Assembly (NCBI GenBank): GCA_963691655.1
Contig: OY829328.1
Span: forward strand, 87,362,400 to 87,426,399
DNA: 64,000 nucleotides
Reading direction: 5' to 3'
From: Toxonevra muliebris
Lineage: Eukaryota; Arthropoda; Insecta; Diptera; Pallopteridae
Position numbers and translations under genes: made by a program. Positions 23,123 to 35,132 of the stretch are shown one piece after another; position 1 is the stretch's first letter; each line of letters opens with the position of its first letter. The notes under the pieces were generated by a model. The model had not been told where the DNA came from. It did no database searches and saw only the letters and a list, made by a program, of their open reading frames with translations.

Positions 23123-24238
23123 TCGCTCACCTGCTAACCCAACAGATACCACTACATACATACAAACATACATACATTAGTGTCTTGTGGATGCATTTCG
23201 TTCTTGCTTGTGCTTGGCTTCTGCTTCTTCTAATGCGCATAATTAAGCGCGTGCATTCTTCGCGTTTGCGCTTTGCAATTACTTTTGCGCATATCTATTT
23301 ACAATAAGCTTGAGATACTTTTTTACGCTGCCACATTCATATATATCTTTCATTAGAAGCTGTTTACTTTTTTTTTCTCTCTTGCATTTAATTTGGCTTG
23401 AAAATTTCTATTGTTTTTCTTTCACAAAAAACAAAAAAACAAAAAAACACAAAAAATGGAAGAAGCATTTATCTTCTTCACTGAGCGCTTTTGCTTCACA
23501 AATGAATTCCTCAGCGTCATTTCGTTCATTTTATCTTGTAGCTGTGTTTATATTCTGTGGTGTTGTTGTTGTGCTTATTCTTTAGCTAAGTTATTCTGCT
23601 TCTTCTGTTTTTTTTTTTTTTTTGGCTCACATGTGAAACTCAATCATTAATTTTAATTTTTCTTTCCATTTAAAACACTTTTCTTAGTAATCTTCTTCAC
23701 ATGTCCGTGTTCATAGCTTCTTCTTCCTCTCACATATTTATTTTAATAATTTCATACGTATTTACTTCTTTTTGTGTTTTTTATTTATTTTTTTTTTTTT
23801 TTTTTGTAAAGAAAAGTGCTATAAGAAAAATGCCTTGCCGTTTGCAGATTTCTTCGTTTTAGTTTTTTCTACATTGAAACTTTCTTAATTCTTTGCCGCG
23901 CTTCAATTTCAATTTAATTATATATGAATTCCTTTTAATTTTGCTCACACTCTGATTGCATGCAAGATTTTTGCTTGATTATTTTTTTTAGTTTTTCTAA
24001 AGTTATCTGCTTGAAAATTCATATTTCTATGATTACATGACACATTTATGTGTGTCACACGTTCTCTAAAAGTTAAGTTTGGAATGAGGAAGCTGTTAAA
24101 AATTTTTTTGTTTGGGAGAATCTCGCAAACTACGGATCCAAATTCTTTTAAATGGGTTTTGCTTGAAAGAAGATAATTTATCTAAGATGAAAATAAATTG
24201 TATCAAATTATGTTACCCTGAGACATAACCTGACGTCA

Positions 24239-25890
24239 CATCAGCTCAGTAGCGTATTCAGGGGGAGGGCTATAGAGGCTGAAGCACGCCCCCCCAGAAC
24301 CCGACAATCTTATAGTAAAGGGTAATTTTTGAGAAATCAAAAATATTTAGATTTTTCCAAAAAAAAAGCCATTAGCAGTAAAAAGTATAGACTTTCAACA
24401 AACGAAAAACTTTAAGATTTAATTATTATTTTATATTATATTTTATTTTAATAATATTAATTTATTATATATATTGAAATGAGGTCGGATATTTGAATCA
24501 ATTATGATTAGCCGCCTTGCCGGGCATGCAACTGGTTATTAAATATATTCAGATTACATTAAATCTACAATTTCAACGCCAGCTTATAAATGTCTTACTT
24601 TCAGAAAGCTTGATAATGGTCAAGTTTTTGGATTGAATTTTGTACTGAATTTTAGTCTGATATTGGTTTAACTTTTCCGTTTTTGTCCGTTTTTGATCTA
24701 AATTCTGGTTTGATTGTAAGTCAGAATTTTGTTTTATTTTAGTTTGAATTTGATTCTGAATTTGGTTTGAGTTTTAATCAATGTTTGGTCTAAATTTTGA
24801 TTTTGATCTGATTTCTGGTCTAAATTTTTGTTTGCTTTTAATTTATATTTGGCATCTTTTTAGCCTCAGTTTTAAACTAACTCTTAGTTTGAGTTGTGGT
24901 TAATATTTTCGTGTGAATTGGCTTGATTTTGATACTATTTTGATCTGAATTTCGGTCTGAATTCTGTTTTAAAAGTTGATCTGAATTCGTCTGGAATTTT
25001 GGTCTGGTTTTTATTTAAGTTAAAATTTGTTGATATAAATATTTATCAGATATTCCCAGTTTTTGGTATTACAAGTTTTTGGTCTGAGTTTTGGGTTAGT
25101 TTCGTTCGGTATTTGGTGTTTGATCTTATTTTGGTCTATTTTTGTTGAAATTTTGGGCCGATTCGTGGTCTGAACATTGTTTTTTTTTTTCATCGGTTGT
25201 TGCCCGGTACCTGAAAGCGTGTACGGATCTCGGTGAAATTTAAATCGTATTGGCTTTTTGGTCAAATAAAGATATATTTACATTTTAAGTAATGTATAAC
25301 AGACTTAAAGAACGTATTTAATTTTTCATAAAAATGAAAAACTCAGCACCAGGGCGATATTAATAGTAATATCGATGCTAAAAGTGATATGAATATATAT
25401 TTTAAAAATTCGTTTAAAGTACTATCGAAATCAATTGTTATTTTAATTTAATTTTTTTCAGGTTTTTGTTTCGACCAAGAGATGTATCAAATTGTTTCAT
25501 TTAAATTTTTTCTCAAAGGAAATTAAAATTTCCTTCAAACTGTTTTCTTAAAATAGATCAATTAACAATATAAATCCATAAAAAAAGTCATAGTCAAGAT
25601 TTTGAACTGAATTTGGTTCTTTTCATGGTTTGAACTTCGATCTGAAAAAGTATTTGAATTTTATTTTGAAATTTGATCAAAATATCCACCTAAATTTCTA
25701 TCCGATTTTAGTTTGAATTTTGGTCTCAGTTTTGTTCCAGTTATCTTTTAATTTTTTTTTTGATCAAATTTTTACGCCAGTTTTTGGCCTAGGTCTGGGT
25801 TTTGGTCGATAGTGAGTTGGATATTTATCTATTAATTTAGTAAAATCCGGCCCCCCAAACCCAAATCCTAGAACCGCCACTACATCAGCT
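24239..25890. mobile_element. hAT-type non-autonomous element, 1636 bp
   Basis: A perfect 8-bp duplication CATCAGCT flanks the element (24239-24246 and 25883-25890). The left end is CAGTAGCGTATTCAGGGGGA; the right end in reverse complement is TAGTGGCGGTTCTAGGATTT, both of the CAGTGGCGG type used by hAT elements, followed by G/C-runs. The interior has no transposase. It is mostly a degenerate tandem repeat (listed separately) with a unique middle segment at 25190-25590. Confidence 0.82.
24625..25180 (+). repeat. degenerate ~12-bp minisatellite inside the hAT-type element
   Basis: Units such as TTTTGTACTGAA, TTTTAGTCTGAT and TTTGATTCTGAA repeat for more than 500 bp, with unit length drifting between 10 and 13. 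A second block of the same unit lies at about 25595-25810. The short minus open frame at 25020-25265 is a translation of this array, not a gene. Confidence 0.8.
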
Positions 25891-27070
25891 CAAAATATAT
25901 ATGAAGATGTTGGTAACGACTAAAGGTTCAATATTTATTTCTATCATTCTGTTAGTTGAATTTTCTTCTGTTACTAAATTGCATTAATATATAGAGAATC
26001 CTGAAACACCGTTGGCTGCCTCTTATATCTTTCTCTAACAAATATTTTCAACCAGTATTAAACTTTGCAAGCACTAATTAAATAGTTAATATTACCTTAA
26101 TGAACTCATAGCATTTTCTTTGAAAGTCAAGCTCCTTATCTTCTAATTTTTATAACCATAAAAATATTTACTTTATTTATTATTTTTTTTTACGTTAAAA
26201 TAAGAAAACAAACTTTATTTCTAAAAAGACTTCAGTTTCAGCTTTTGGAGCTACTGCATACACTTTTAGTTGTATTGTTTTTGTTTTTCTTTTGTAGTCA
26301 TTTGAAAATTTAATTAACTTGATTTATTTGTAACGATTTAACAAAATCTTTTGCTAAATTCTTTTTGTTTTTGTTTTCGTTTTTTACTTGTTTACACTCC
26401 ACTCTTGCTCTGAAGGTAAATTAACCCATTATAAACTTAAATAAATTGTAAACACTTTACTTTGTTTGGCTGTGCTGTTGCTACTTTTGTGTGGAGCTCT
26501 TTTGAGTAGGAACGCAAATTTTAAGGCTTTTACTTTGTGTGTGCGCCTTTGATGTTTTTGACTTTGGGTTTTATGTACATATTTTACTATATATTTTTTG
26601 CTACAGATTTTTTTTACTAAAGATTTTTTTGTTGCCATATTTTTTTATTTTTATTTTTGCATAACTATTTCAAAGTGGAATTTTTTTTTTAAATATTTTT
26701 CAATTACTTTTATGTAATTTATATATATTTTATGCTTTTAGCAAGTACTTTATTTTAGTAAAAGTTTAATCACACTTTGCGATTTGCTTTTGCAGTAACA
26801 AATTTATTAATTAAATGATTAATGGGAAAATGTTAGTGATTTATATCATTGAATCTGCGATTACGGATTTCAACTGAAAACTTTTAAATCATTTAACAAT
26901 AAGTAAAAAAAATATATATATTTTGAGGTTTTCACTCATTCTGATTAAGTCATTATAAATTTTGTTTAAAATGTTTGCTTTAGTAATAAATTAAAAATAA
27001 AATTTCTATTTAAATATGAGTAAATTTGTACTTTGTACTTTTGTGATTTTAAATTGGATTTTTTTGGATA
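25891..27070. other. gene-free AT-rich stretch
   Basis: T-rich DNA with several (T)n runs. The 69- and 65-codon minus open frames here have no match and no splice context. Confidence 0.5.
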
Positions 27071-27469
27071 ACACAGCCACACAAAAAAATATATTTTCGA
27101 ACCTGGGAGCCAGACCATGTTACTATGTGTTTTTGGGGTCGTTGAATCCGTATCCGAAGTCAAAAAAATCCCAGCGTGTCAGGTTTTCAACTTAGCTTAG
27201 ATAACGAGGTATTTTACAGGTTATATCGAAAAACGTACCTGCTGAGGTTTTTTAGGCCTCGTATTCGGATTCAGTGACCTAAAAAAATTATAATAATAAA
27301 TGGTCTGACCCCCGAGCTCGAAAAAAATTTATTGAGGTTTTTTGAGGTTATATCAGAGCCTTGACGCGCTGGGGTTTTTTGGACCTTGAATTCGGATTTA
27401 GCGATCCCAAAAATACATAGTAAGCATAGTCTGACCTTTAGACCCGAAAAAACATTTTTTTCTGTGTAT
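27071..27469. repeat. three-copy repeat array: one inverted, two tandem
   Basis: A unit near 27219-27345 and its copy from 27346 form a 127-bp tandem pair (both start GGTTATATC). Their shared core (GGTTTTTT, a CGGATT block, GGTCTGACC-type block, CGAAAAAA) occurs reversed at 27073-27190, ending in ACACAG. The arrangement (one reversed copy then two forward copies) is the same as at 8979-9467 although the sequences are unrelated. Open frames at 26966-27163 and 27271-27495 lie in it. Confidence 0.75.
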
Positions 27470-27533
27470 ACTTTCCAATAAAAAATATTATCCATGAAGT
27501 TGGTTTTGAACCAAAAACAAGGAGTAATTTTTT

Positions 27534-28486
27534 CAGGGACCGAAAATAACTGTTATTTTCCATTTTTCAATTCAAAAAGTCATCCACAAAAAATAGCCGT
27601 AGGGGATCTTCAAGTGTACGGATGTGATCCTCACGGACTAAATTCCACAAATATTGTATGACTTTTCAATTCATGACTTTTATCGTAATAAGCTAAAAAA
27701 AAAAACGGTAAATTATTGAGAAATAATAATTATATTTGACTTTTATTTTGTCGGGCAAAAAAAATAAAAAAACAGTTATTTTATGACTTTATTTTGTTGG
27801 CCAAAATGAACTAGCTAATTTATGACTTTTATTTTTTTTTGGACAAATATAACTAATTAATGAAACACCGAACTCGGTACTTGTTGAGACCTTTTCAACG
27901 GTATAGGGATCCGCTTCATTCCATTTTATGACCTTTGCCCATATGTAAATATATGGATACGAACTGAAGTACAAAATTGGCAATAACTTCGAATCTAGGC
28001 ATCGGCCATACAAAGTACAATACATTTTCAAAAAGTACACGAAAAGAATTTTTTGGATCCCCTTTACTTTAATATTCCATACCCCAAAGCCTATCTACTT
28101 TTATACCCACTTTGGTCATTGCAGCAGATGTTTCGGAATTTAAAAATTAAAATTTTCTTTTTCTACCTATAATATGCGGACGGGTGAGCTGAATCGAATG
28201 GCATCACTTTTTTTTTAATTGCTCAAGCCGTTCGCGCTTGCAAATAGGGTTGACCATTTATTTTTGTCCAAAAAAATAAAAGCCATATTTGGCCAACAAA
28301 ATAAAAGTCACAACATAACGGTTTTTTTTGCACGAAAAAATAAAAATCGAATATAACTATTATTTCTTGCCAAATATAAAAAAAGGCAACAATTTACCGT
28401 TTTATTTAGCCAATCACGATGAAAGTCACAAAATAACTTTTAATATTTGACTTTTACTATAAAACGCATAACCGTTAGGGTCCCTG
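27534..28486. mobile_element. 953-bp foldback-like DNA element with CAGGGACC ends
   Basis: The left end is CAGGGACCGAAAATAACTGT and the right end in reverse complement is CAGGGACCCTAACGGTTATG: eight exact bases, then an alternating match. A 7-bp repeat ATTTTTT flanks both sides but is low-complexity. Inside each arm, words such as GACTTTTATTTTGTCGG and GGCCAACAAAATAAAAGTC recur in opposite orientation (27736-27850; 28255-28430), giving multiple nested arms around a unique centre at about 27850-28240. No transposase is visible. Confidence 0.65.
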
Positions 28487-29831
28487 ATTTTTTTATGTAA
28501 TTTTATGTATATATGTTAAATCTGAATTTATCTGTATCTGTATTTTCCTCTTTTAATTAATTTACAATTTTCATGTAATTTAAATCAATTTCAATGTCAA
28601 TTTTTAAATCAAATCTAAACCAATATTTCATAAATTTTAATCAAATCTTAAATAAATTTTGAAAAATATTAAATTAAGATCAATAGAGTTTTAAATAATT
28701 TTTCATCAATTCTCAAGCTTTAAATTAATTCTGAATTTATTTAAAATTAGCAAAACAAAAAAAAACACCAAAACATTAAAATATCCGAATTGAAATTAAA
28801 AGTTTTTGAATGTTTTACTCAATGTCACTGAATTTATTAATTAACATTGTATCTTTTTGTTATAAACAAGTGAAAAATTCCAAAATTTCAGTTTTTCAAG
28901 TAGAAACTTTTTGAAAATTAAAAAGGAATTGATACATTTTTTGCACTTACTCTTTTAATTCGCAATAATAAATAACTGTACTTGTAATACTTGAAGGCTA
29001 TTAAAAATATTAAAAAGAAAAACTTTTTTTAAGCTTAAAATACGAAACATATTTGGGTTAATCTTTCTCTAACTCGATTAGTGCACGCTGGTTGTATTTG
29101 TATATCTTCATTTGCATTTCGGAGTGCAGCACTCAAACTTTAGTTTTGCAGTTAAAATGCAAAAAAAAAAAAAAAAATTTGCCGAAAACTTGAAATCGTA
29201 AATTTACTGCTGCTGTCGTTGTCTTATTACTAATCGAGTTTTGTTTAATAACAAACAAACAAACAAACCAACAAACTAACTAACTAACAACAGCAATAAC
29301 TATTGTAGTTGCTGTGCCATTGCAATGACGACGATTGCTAATTGCTACTAATCAAAAGTTAAAAATCTTTAAAAACAAATGGCAAAAAATATACACATAG
29401 CTTTTAAACAAAACTTTTGCACAAATGCGGGCAGCAGCAAACAGTAGTTTCAACTGCTGACTGCTGCTGGCTGCTATAGTAGCCAATGATCTAGTTGCTG
29501 CCTACAATATTTTTAGTTTCTGGTTAGTAACTTTTGCATATTGCTTTTAATTTTACAATAGATTTTCTTTGACTCTTGACGATTTTATTTTCGCTTTTTT
29601 GTTTAAACAAACTTGTTTGCTATTTACATTATTAAATGATTATTTTGGTAAATGAGCTGCTGTTGCGACTGCCAGTTGGCAATAACTCTATTCAGTTCAT
29701 TACCAACAATGGCAAATGGCAGAAACAACATTAGTTTTCTGTAGTTTTACTTTTTGGTTGCTGTTGCAATAATGCAATAATTCTACAAGCATCTAACATA
29801 TTTATTTATCAGCATCTGAGCATCAGTACAT

Positions 29832-29855
29832 AACAACAACAACAACAACAACAAC
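29832..29855. repeat. (AAC)n microsatellite
   Basis: Eight AAC units. Confidence 0.85.
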
Positions 29856-31951
29856 ATAATATTGTAGCTGTTTTTTGTAAACTTGATTTATTTTTGATTA
29901 TCAACGAAAAACCAGTGTTGCCAAATGACAGCAAAATACATAGGTGCAACTAATCGAGTACATTTTGGCACACACACCTTTGTCTTCATATTTCAAATTT
30001 TTTACATATTTTCTAAAGTTGTTTTCGTACAATTTTATTTACAAGTTTATCGCATAAAATCAAATTATTATTTTTATTGAATAATAAAATCAGTGTTGGG
30101 TAAATTAGAAATACATTTGGCACACGCTTTTGTTTTGATTTGGAGATTTTCAATTGCTCTTTTTTTTTTTGATGTGATCTGAGCATGTTTTATCATAATT
30201 TTTTTTTTCAAATTTGAGTTAAGATGGATTCATCGTTTTTGTTTTTAAATTAAGTTTTTCACTCTCTTAAATTTTGAGCATAAAAAGAGACGAAAAGAGA
30301 GTGCGTCACTCGGTTGGTGAATCCGCTTTTAGTGTTTGTAAAAAGAATTTCGTAGTCGTGTAGCTGCTGTTGTTAATGTGTATGGACCATATGGCCAATC
30401 ACCTGCCGAGAGAGTAACTTGATCTGTGTGCTCTCAAAACTCAAGCTGTAATTCAACTCTCTCTTTAAGATCTGAGTAAAAACTTGAATGAGCGCGGGTC
30501 GTATCACTCCAAGCAACCTAACTTAAATCTAATTTATTATTTATTTTAAAAGTTCCATAACTTTAAACTCACATATCCCCTTCGGAATCATTTATGACAA
30601 CTTAAATTTCTTTTAAATCATATCTAAACAATTTTTATTGGTTTTAGTTTATATTTCACATAAATTGCTAATAAATCTCTGCACCTCTGCACATATTTCC
30701 ATGCTGAAACTTTTGGCTTGCGTGTTTGCTACACATTAGAATTATTGCATTTTTTTGTTTTTTTTTTCGCAAATACTTTTTGTTTTGGCGCATCTCTTTT
30801 ATTGCTTTTGTGTATATTATTTGCATTTTGTTTTGTGTGGTTTTTAGGATACTATGTCAACCGCCAAGGGCAAATAAATATAATAATAAAGTACAACTGT
30901 AATTTGAATATTATTTGAATAGTTTCGCGATTGTTGTTGGTGTTACTGGGGTTGGTTTAAAGATAATTGCACTTGCGTGTTGGTAATATATCGGATATGG
31001 ATATATGAATGAAAATGATACAATAAAAAAATTAAAAAATAAAAACGCGAAGAATTTAAACAATGTGAATGTGTGTGAAAGAGAAGCAAAGAGAAATTTT
31101 GTAGGCACGCTAATGAATTTATATACATACATACATAGATTAAAAAAAGTTAAAGTTTTCTGTTTAAATTTTTTCTTTAAATATTGGGAGCAAACCTAAT
31201 AATAAAACTATAAAAGAGTAAAATTTTCATTGTCTGCACAGAGATATAAACAACTTTCTGATTGCATGAGTGCCAAGTTCCGATTCAATTCCTAGCCTCG
31301 CTCGTTTTATTTTATTCTTTTTCCAGGCTTTCTTTGTACCTAAATATAAACAATGATCAACTTTTTATACATACATATATGCAAACTGATCCTTTCCATT
31401 TCTCAGAATCTACTTTTCACAATCAAAATCAATGTTCATTAGAATAATATGAAGGTACTTTCTTGCATCCTTTCTCCTTTTCCACATATGTATGCAAACA
31501 TACAAAAAAAAGAGCATTAAACTTACATGCATGGGCAGCAAATCTGTCCAATTAATCTGAACTTTCAAAAAGCCAACAAAAGACCGAAAGAGGTATCACC
31601 ATATTTTATCCCACATTTTGTATATGGTATTTCTTTGTTTTACTAAAAAAAGAAAAAATGTGAATAGGTACGAGTACTTAAACCGTTAAGAAACGAAAAC
31701 GACAGAAAGCAAACAAGAATCACCGCCAGCACACATGACATGCAACACTGTGCTGCACAGCTGAGTTGCATTAAGCTCACGTGGGAAATTTCAAGTTCAA
31801 AACTATTTTTCACGGAAATTGTCGCTGTCGTGGTTGTCGATGTCGTTGTCTTTGTTGTTATTGTCGTCGTCGTGCATTCATGTGACGATAATAATCGCAT
31901 TTAATCGTGCCCCCCCAAGCCCAAAAAAAAAGACAAAAAGCCTTCAAAATT

Positions 31952-31982
31952 TTGTTGCTGTTGTTGTTGTTGTTGTTGTTGT
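31952..31982. repeat. (GTT)n microsatellite
   Basis: About ten GTT units with one GCT interruption, inside a GTC/GTT-rich patch from 31817. Confidence 0.85.
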
Positions 31983-33246
31983 CGTTTTTGGCCCCCACAC
32001 TCTTTCTTGTTATTGTAAAGTACCTTGGCCAACAGAAGATCAAGAAATTCAAATGTTGCTCATTGCTTAGTAGTGATAGTTGTTGTTGTGGTTTTCTACT
32101 GCTGCCTTGGCTATTGCTTTTTTTTCCCCTATCTCTTTTTTTTGCTCTTCTCCTCTTGAGCTTATTGATTTTTCGCATAAACAGCAAACAAATTTTTATA
32201 CAAAAATCGTTTCAATTATTCTTATCGATAATATATGATTAAATATAATTTTTTTAACTTCTTCCTTATTGCGTAAATGTATGAACTAAGTAGTATGTAG
32301 TTGGCAACACCAATACACAGTTGCTTCTTCTTCTTCTTTTTTCTCCACACATGAAAGCAATTTAGAAATTCTTTTGCTGCTTCTTCAGCTTCTTTGTTTT
32401 TGCTTTTTACATTATTATCTTTCATTGAGAGGTACTAAAATGTGTTGGGCAGACTCAACTCTCCACTCACGAGAGTTGGAAATTCAGCTGGTTTCATTGA
32501 TGATATTGCTGTGCTGTTTAGTTAAATATTTATAATAAATGATCACTTTCAGCAACAGCAGCAGAAACACCAATAACAGCAACTATTTGTTGCTACCGTT
32601 TAATAATAGCTACTGCTGCTGCTGGTGCTGCAGTTTTTTCTGCTTTACAAACACAAATTAATTGACGTTTTTCTTTTAGATCGCGAGCGATCATCAGAGA
32701 TTTACTAATTCTTTACTGCAGCTTGAAGAAATTGTTGTTCATTTATTCATTCATTCATTAGTCATGGGCAAGTGGACAGGTTTACTTAATTCTCTGTTGT
32801 TGTTTTTTATGTTCTTTTGTTTTTTTTTTTTTTGCTAACTTTTCTATTAGTTTCGTGTATAGTGCACTTAAATACAGTTATTAGTTTGGAAGTTAATTGG
32901 AGAAAGAACGGTTTTTTCTTCTATTTATTGATTTAAATATTGCTGTTGCGGTTTTTTTGGTATGGAGGAACTTGAAAAGTTGGATGCATAAGCGTGATTG
33001 AAATGAACATAAATTAATGGCCAAATACAACCTTCTTCATTAATATGATCAACATCATGATTCATTGTATTGGTGCACACTTTCATCAAGATGATAAATG
33101 CATTAATAAATATTATAAGCATGTTAATAGTATTAATGAATACTAAGTATATAGATGAAAGTATGAGTTAATTACAAATGCCGAGTAATCAAAAATTTTC
33201 GCTTCTCATTAGTAAGCTTAGTAAGTAAGGTATCTCATTAGTAAGC

Positions 33247-34028
33247 TTAACCCTCTAGTAGGATTGGTTGACTTTAATGTATAAAACTCGGAAATAAAGT
33301 CGAAAATCGAATTGGAGTCATTATTTTTGCTCGAGATGAGAAAATAGGTGATCCATTAAAAAGCTTGTAGTCCCGAAAGTTCGAAAAGTAAAAAATTATT
33401 ATGGATTCAAAATGCATAAATGTAAAATATAATTAATTCCCTACTTCCTAATACTTTTTTAGCTCCAAAAAAACAACTATAAATATTTTCTATTAATAAT
33501 TCAAATTATCGCAAATAATTTTAATATCTACTACTACTACTATTATGGCACAACAGCCCAAGGAGGGCCAAGTCCGAGCTTTTCGCATCCATTCATGTTG
33601 TGTGAGTTATATTTATACACGAATGGAATGGAATTGCTTTTCATAGGAATTTTTTTAGTCTTGGAAGTTTGCCATTGCCAGCCAAGAGGTGATCCTGTGT
33701 AGAAAAATTTTTATTTTCTATTTTTTTGATTTTTTGTGAGCGTACCGAGATATGAACCCGGGCACCTCTGCGTAGCAGTCCAACACACTAAACACTAGGC
33801 TATGGTGACCACAAAATAATTTTTTTTCGTTAATTACTCGAAATATCTTATTTTCAACTGGTGATAAAACCAAAACGAAACCACGCACAGTGTACTGAAG
33901 CTACGCAACGCTCCTGTATTCATCTATCGATTGAGCGGCATGAATACACATACGAAAATTCTAAATATCTTTTAAATTGTGTCAAGCGGTTGCCCGTCTG
34001 GAGACGGTATTGCCTACTAGAGGTTTAA
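33247..34028. mobile_element. piggyBac-like non-autonomous element carrying a nested SINE
   Basis: TTAA flanks the element at 33247-33250 and 34025-34028. The left end is CCCTCTAGTAGG and the right end in reverse complement is ACCTCTAGTAGG (11 of 12). A near-perfect palindrome CCGTCTGGAGACGG sits about 18 bp inside the right end (33994-34007). The same right-end design appears at 63949. TTAA duplication, CCCT-type ends and a subterminal palindrome fit the piggyBac superfamily. No transposase is encoded; the element is 774 bp including the SINE. Confidence 0.78.
33523..33813 (-). mobile_element. tRNA-derived SINE nested in the piggyBac-like element
   Basis: Read on the minus strand it starts near 33812 with GTGGTCACCATAGCCTAGTG (box A region TAGCCTAGTGTTTAGTG), then CCCGGGTTCATATCTC (box B), then a body with a GGAGGGC segment and a (GTA)n tail. 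These are the two internal RNA polymerase III promoter boxes of a tRNA-derived SINE. AAATAATTTT at 33513-33522 and 33814-33823 is a likely target-site duplication. Another truncated copy is at 22329. Confidence 0.8.
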
Positions 34029-34910
34029 AAGCTTTTCGATCACGATCGTTGTCATCAATAAGACCACGACACATTGGTTTAAATTTGAAAACTTAATGTA
34101 ACAAAGTATAATTTTTGATATAGAATATAATTTATATTTTCGTACTTGTTCTCTGTTTGAATTCAAACGTGTTTTCGTTTCTAAATTTCTATTTATATCG
34201 ATGATGTATCACAGATTACAAATGATAATGACATAAGTGGCTTTGAGCACAATTGAAATAAAAAAAAAATTACATTAGTAAATCATTTAATTTACAAGTA
34301 CAGACAGAATAAATTACAATTTCAAATAATAATTACATATTTTATATACTCGTACTCACTCTTTCTCCCTCTCTCTGGTTTTAAAGATAATTTGCGGCAA
34401 TCAAAATCTTATTGTATTACAACAAAAAAAAAAAAAAAGTAAATAAATAAATCTACATAAATAATAAACTTAAACTTGACAGTTAAAAAGTTTTTAGAGA
34501 GAATAAATAGTTTCACATTACAGTAATAGCAGCAAATATGGTACCTTAGGTTTCTACGCAAACAACCATATATGAGAGAAAAATTAAACGGAAAGGGAGA
34601 GCAAGAGAACGTTGCAGTGTATTGTTGTTTATTTAATAACTTTAACACTCATTAAACTCAAATTACATATTATTACAACAACAACAGCAAAGAAATATAA
34701 AAATAAAAGAGAAACAAAATCAAATGATGAGCGAGTGATGAAGGCCAAGTGGTTGACGGGGGAAGGAAAAGTGAGAGTTAAATTATACTGTGAAAATAAT
34801 GTTGGAATAATGGAACTGTCATAATCCAAATAATAATTTTAAGTTTATTTTTTAATCGATATGTATACAAATAAGACCACAAGGTTCAAGTTAATATGTA
34901 AAGAGAAAAA
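34029..34910. other. gene-free AT-rich stretch
   Basis: AT-rich DNA with a 15-A run near 34424 and CTCTCT near 34365. Three overlapping 66-79-codon open frames on both strands at 34409-34829 have no family signature. Confidence 0.45.
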
Positions 34911-35132
34911 AAGGCGCTAAATGACATTTTTGTTTTTTTTTTCACAGATAAGCAAAAAAGTGAGATAATTTTCTTAAAAAATTAGAAATTGTTTAAATTT
35001 TGTTTTAGAGTTGAATTTGTTGGTACCGTTGTACCATGCCTGGATTTAAAAAAATAAGTTTTTTTTCGTTTTAGAAAGTTTTTTTGTTTCCCCTGTAAAA
35101 AAAAACAACGAAAATGTCATTTAGTGCCTTTC
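34911..35132. mobile_element. 222-bp MITE with 24-bp inverted ends
   Basis: The left end AAGGCGCTAAATGACATTTT and the right end in reverse complement AAGGCACTAAATGACATTTT differ by one base over 20 and continue into T-runs. No clear target duplication and no coding capacity. Confidence 0.72.

Larger units (their letters stand above)
19134..24238. other. gene-free stretch rich in microsatellites, with scattered TE scraps
   Basis: It includes GA, CAG, GCCTGCC and (CATA)n tracts, long A and T homopolymers and a T-rich zone at 23290-24030. The 68-91-codon open frames at 20449-20715 and 23071-23650 are translations of these tracts. Smaller supported items inside it are listed separately. Confidence 0.5.
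28487..33246. other. long gene-free stretch with microsatellites
   Basis: It holds ACAAACAA, CTAACTAA, (AAC)n, (GTT)n and GTC-rich tracts and clusters of CTGCTG/GCAACA words at 29430-29490, 29650-29860 and 32560-32640. Overlapping open frames at 30911-32242 are translations of these tracts. A GAGAGTGCGTCACTCGGTTG piece at 30299-30332 is a half copy of the hairpin element at 48001. Confidence 0.5.

Noticed and set aside
31643..32242. Overlapping open frames on both strands
   Set aside because: Leu/Val- or Thr/Asn-rich products of (GTT)n, GTC and homopolymer tracts.
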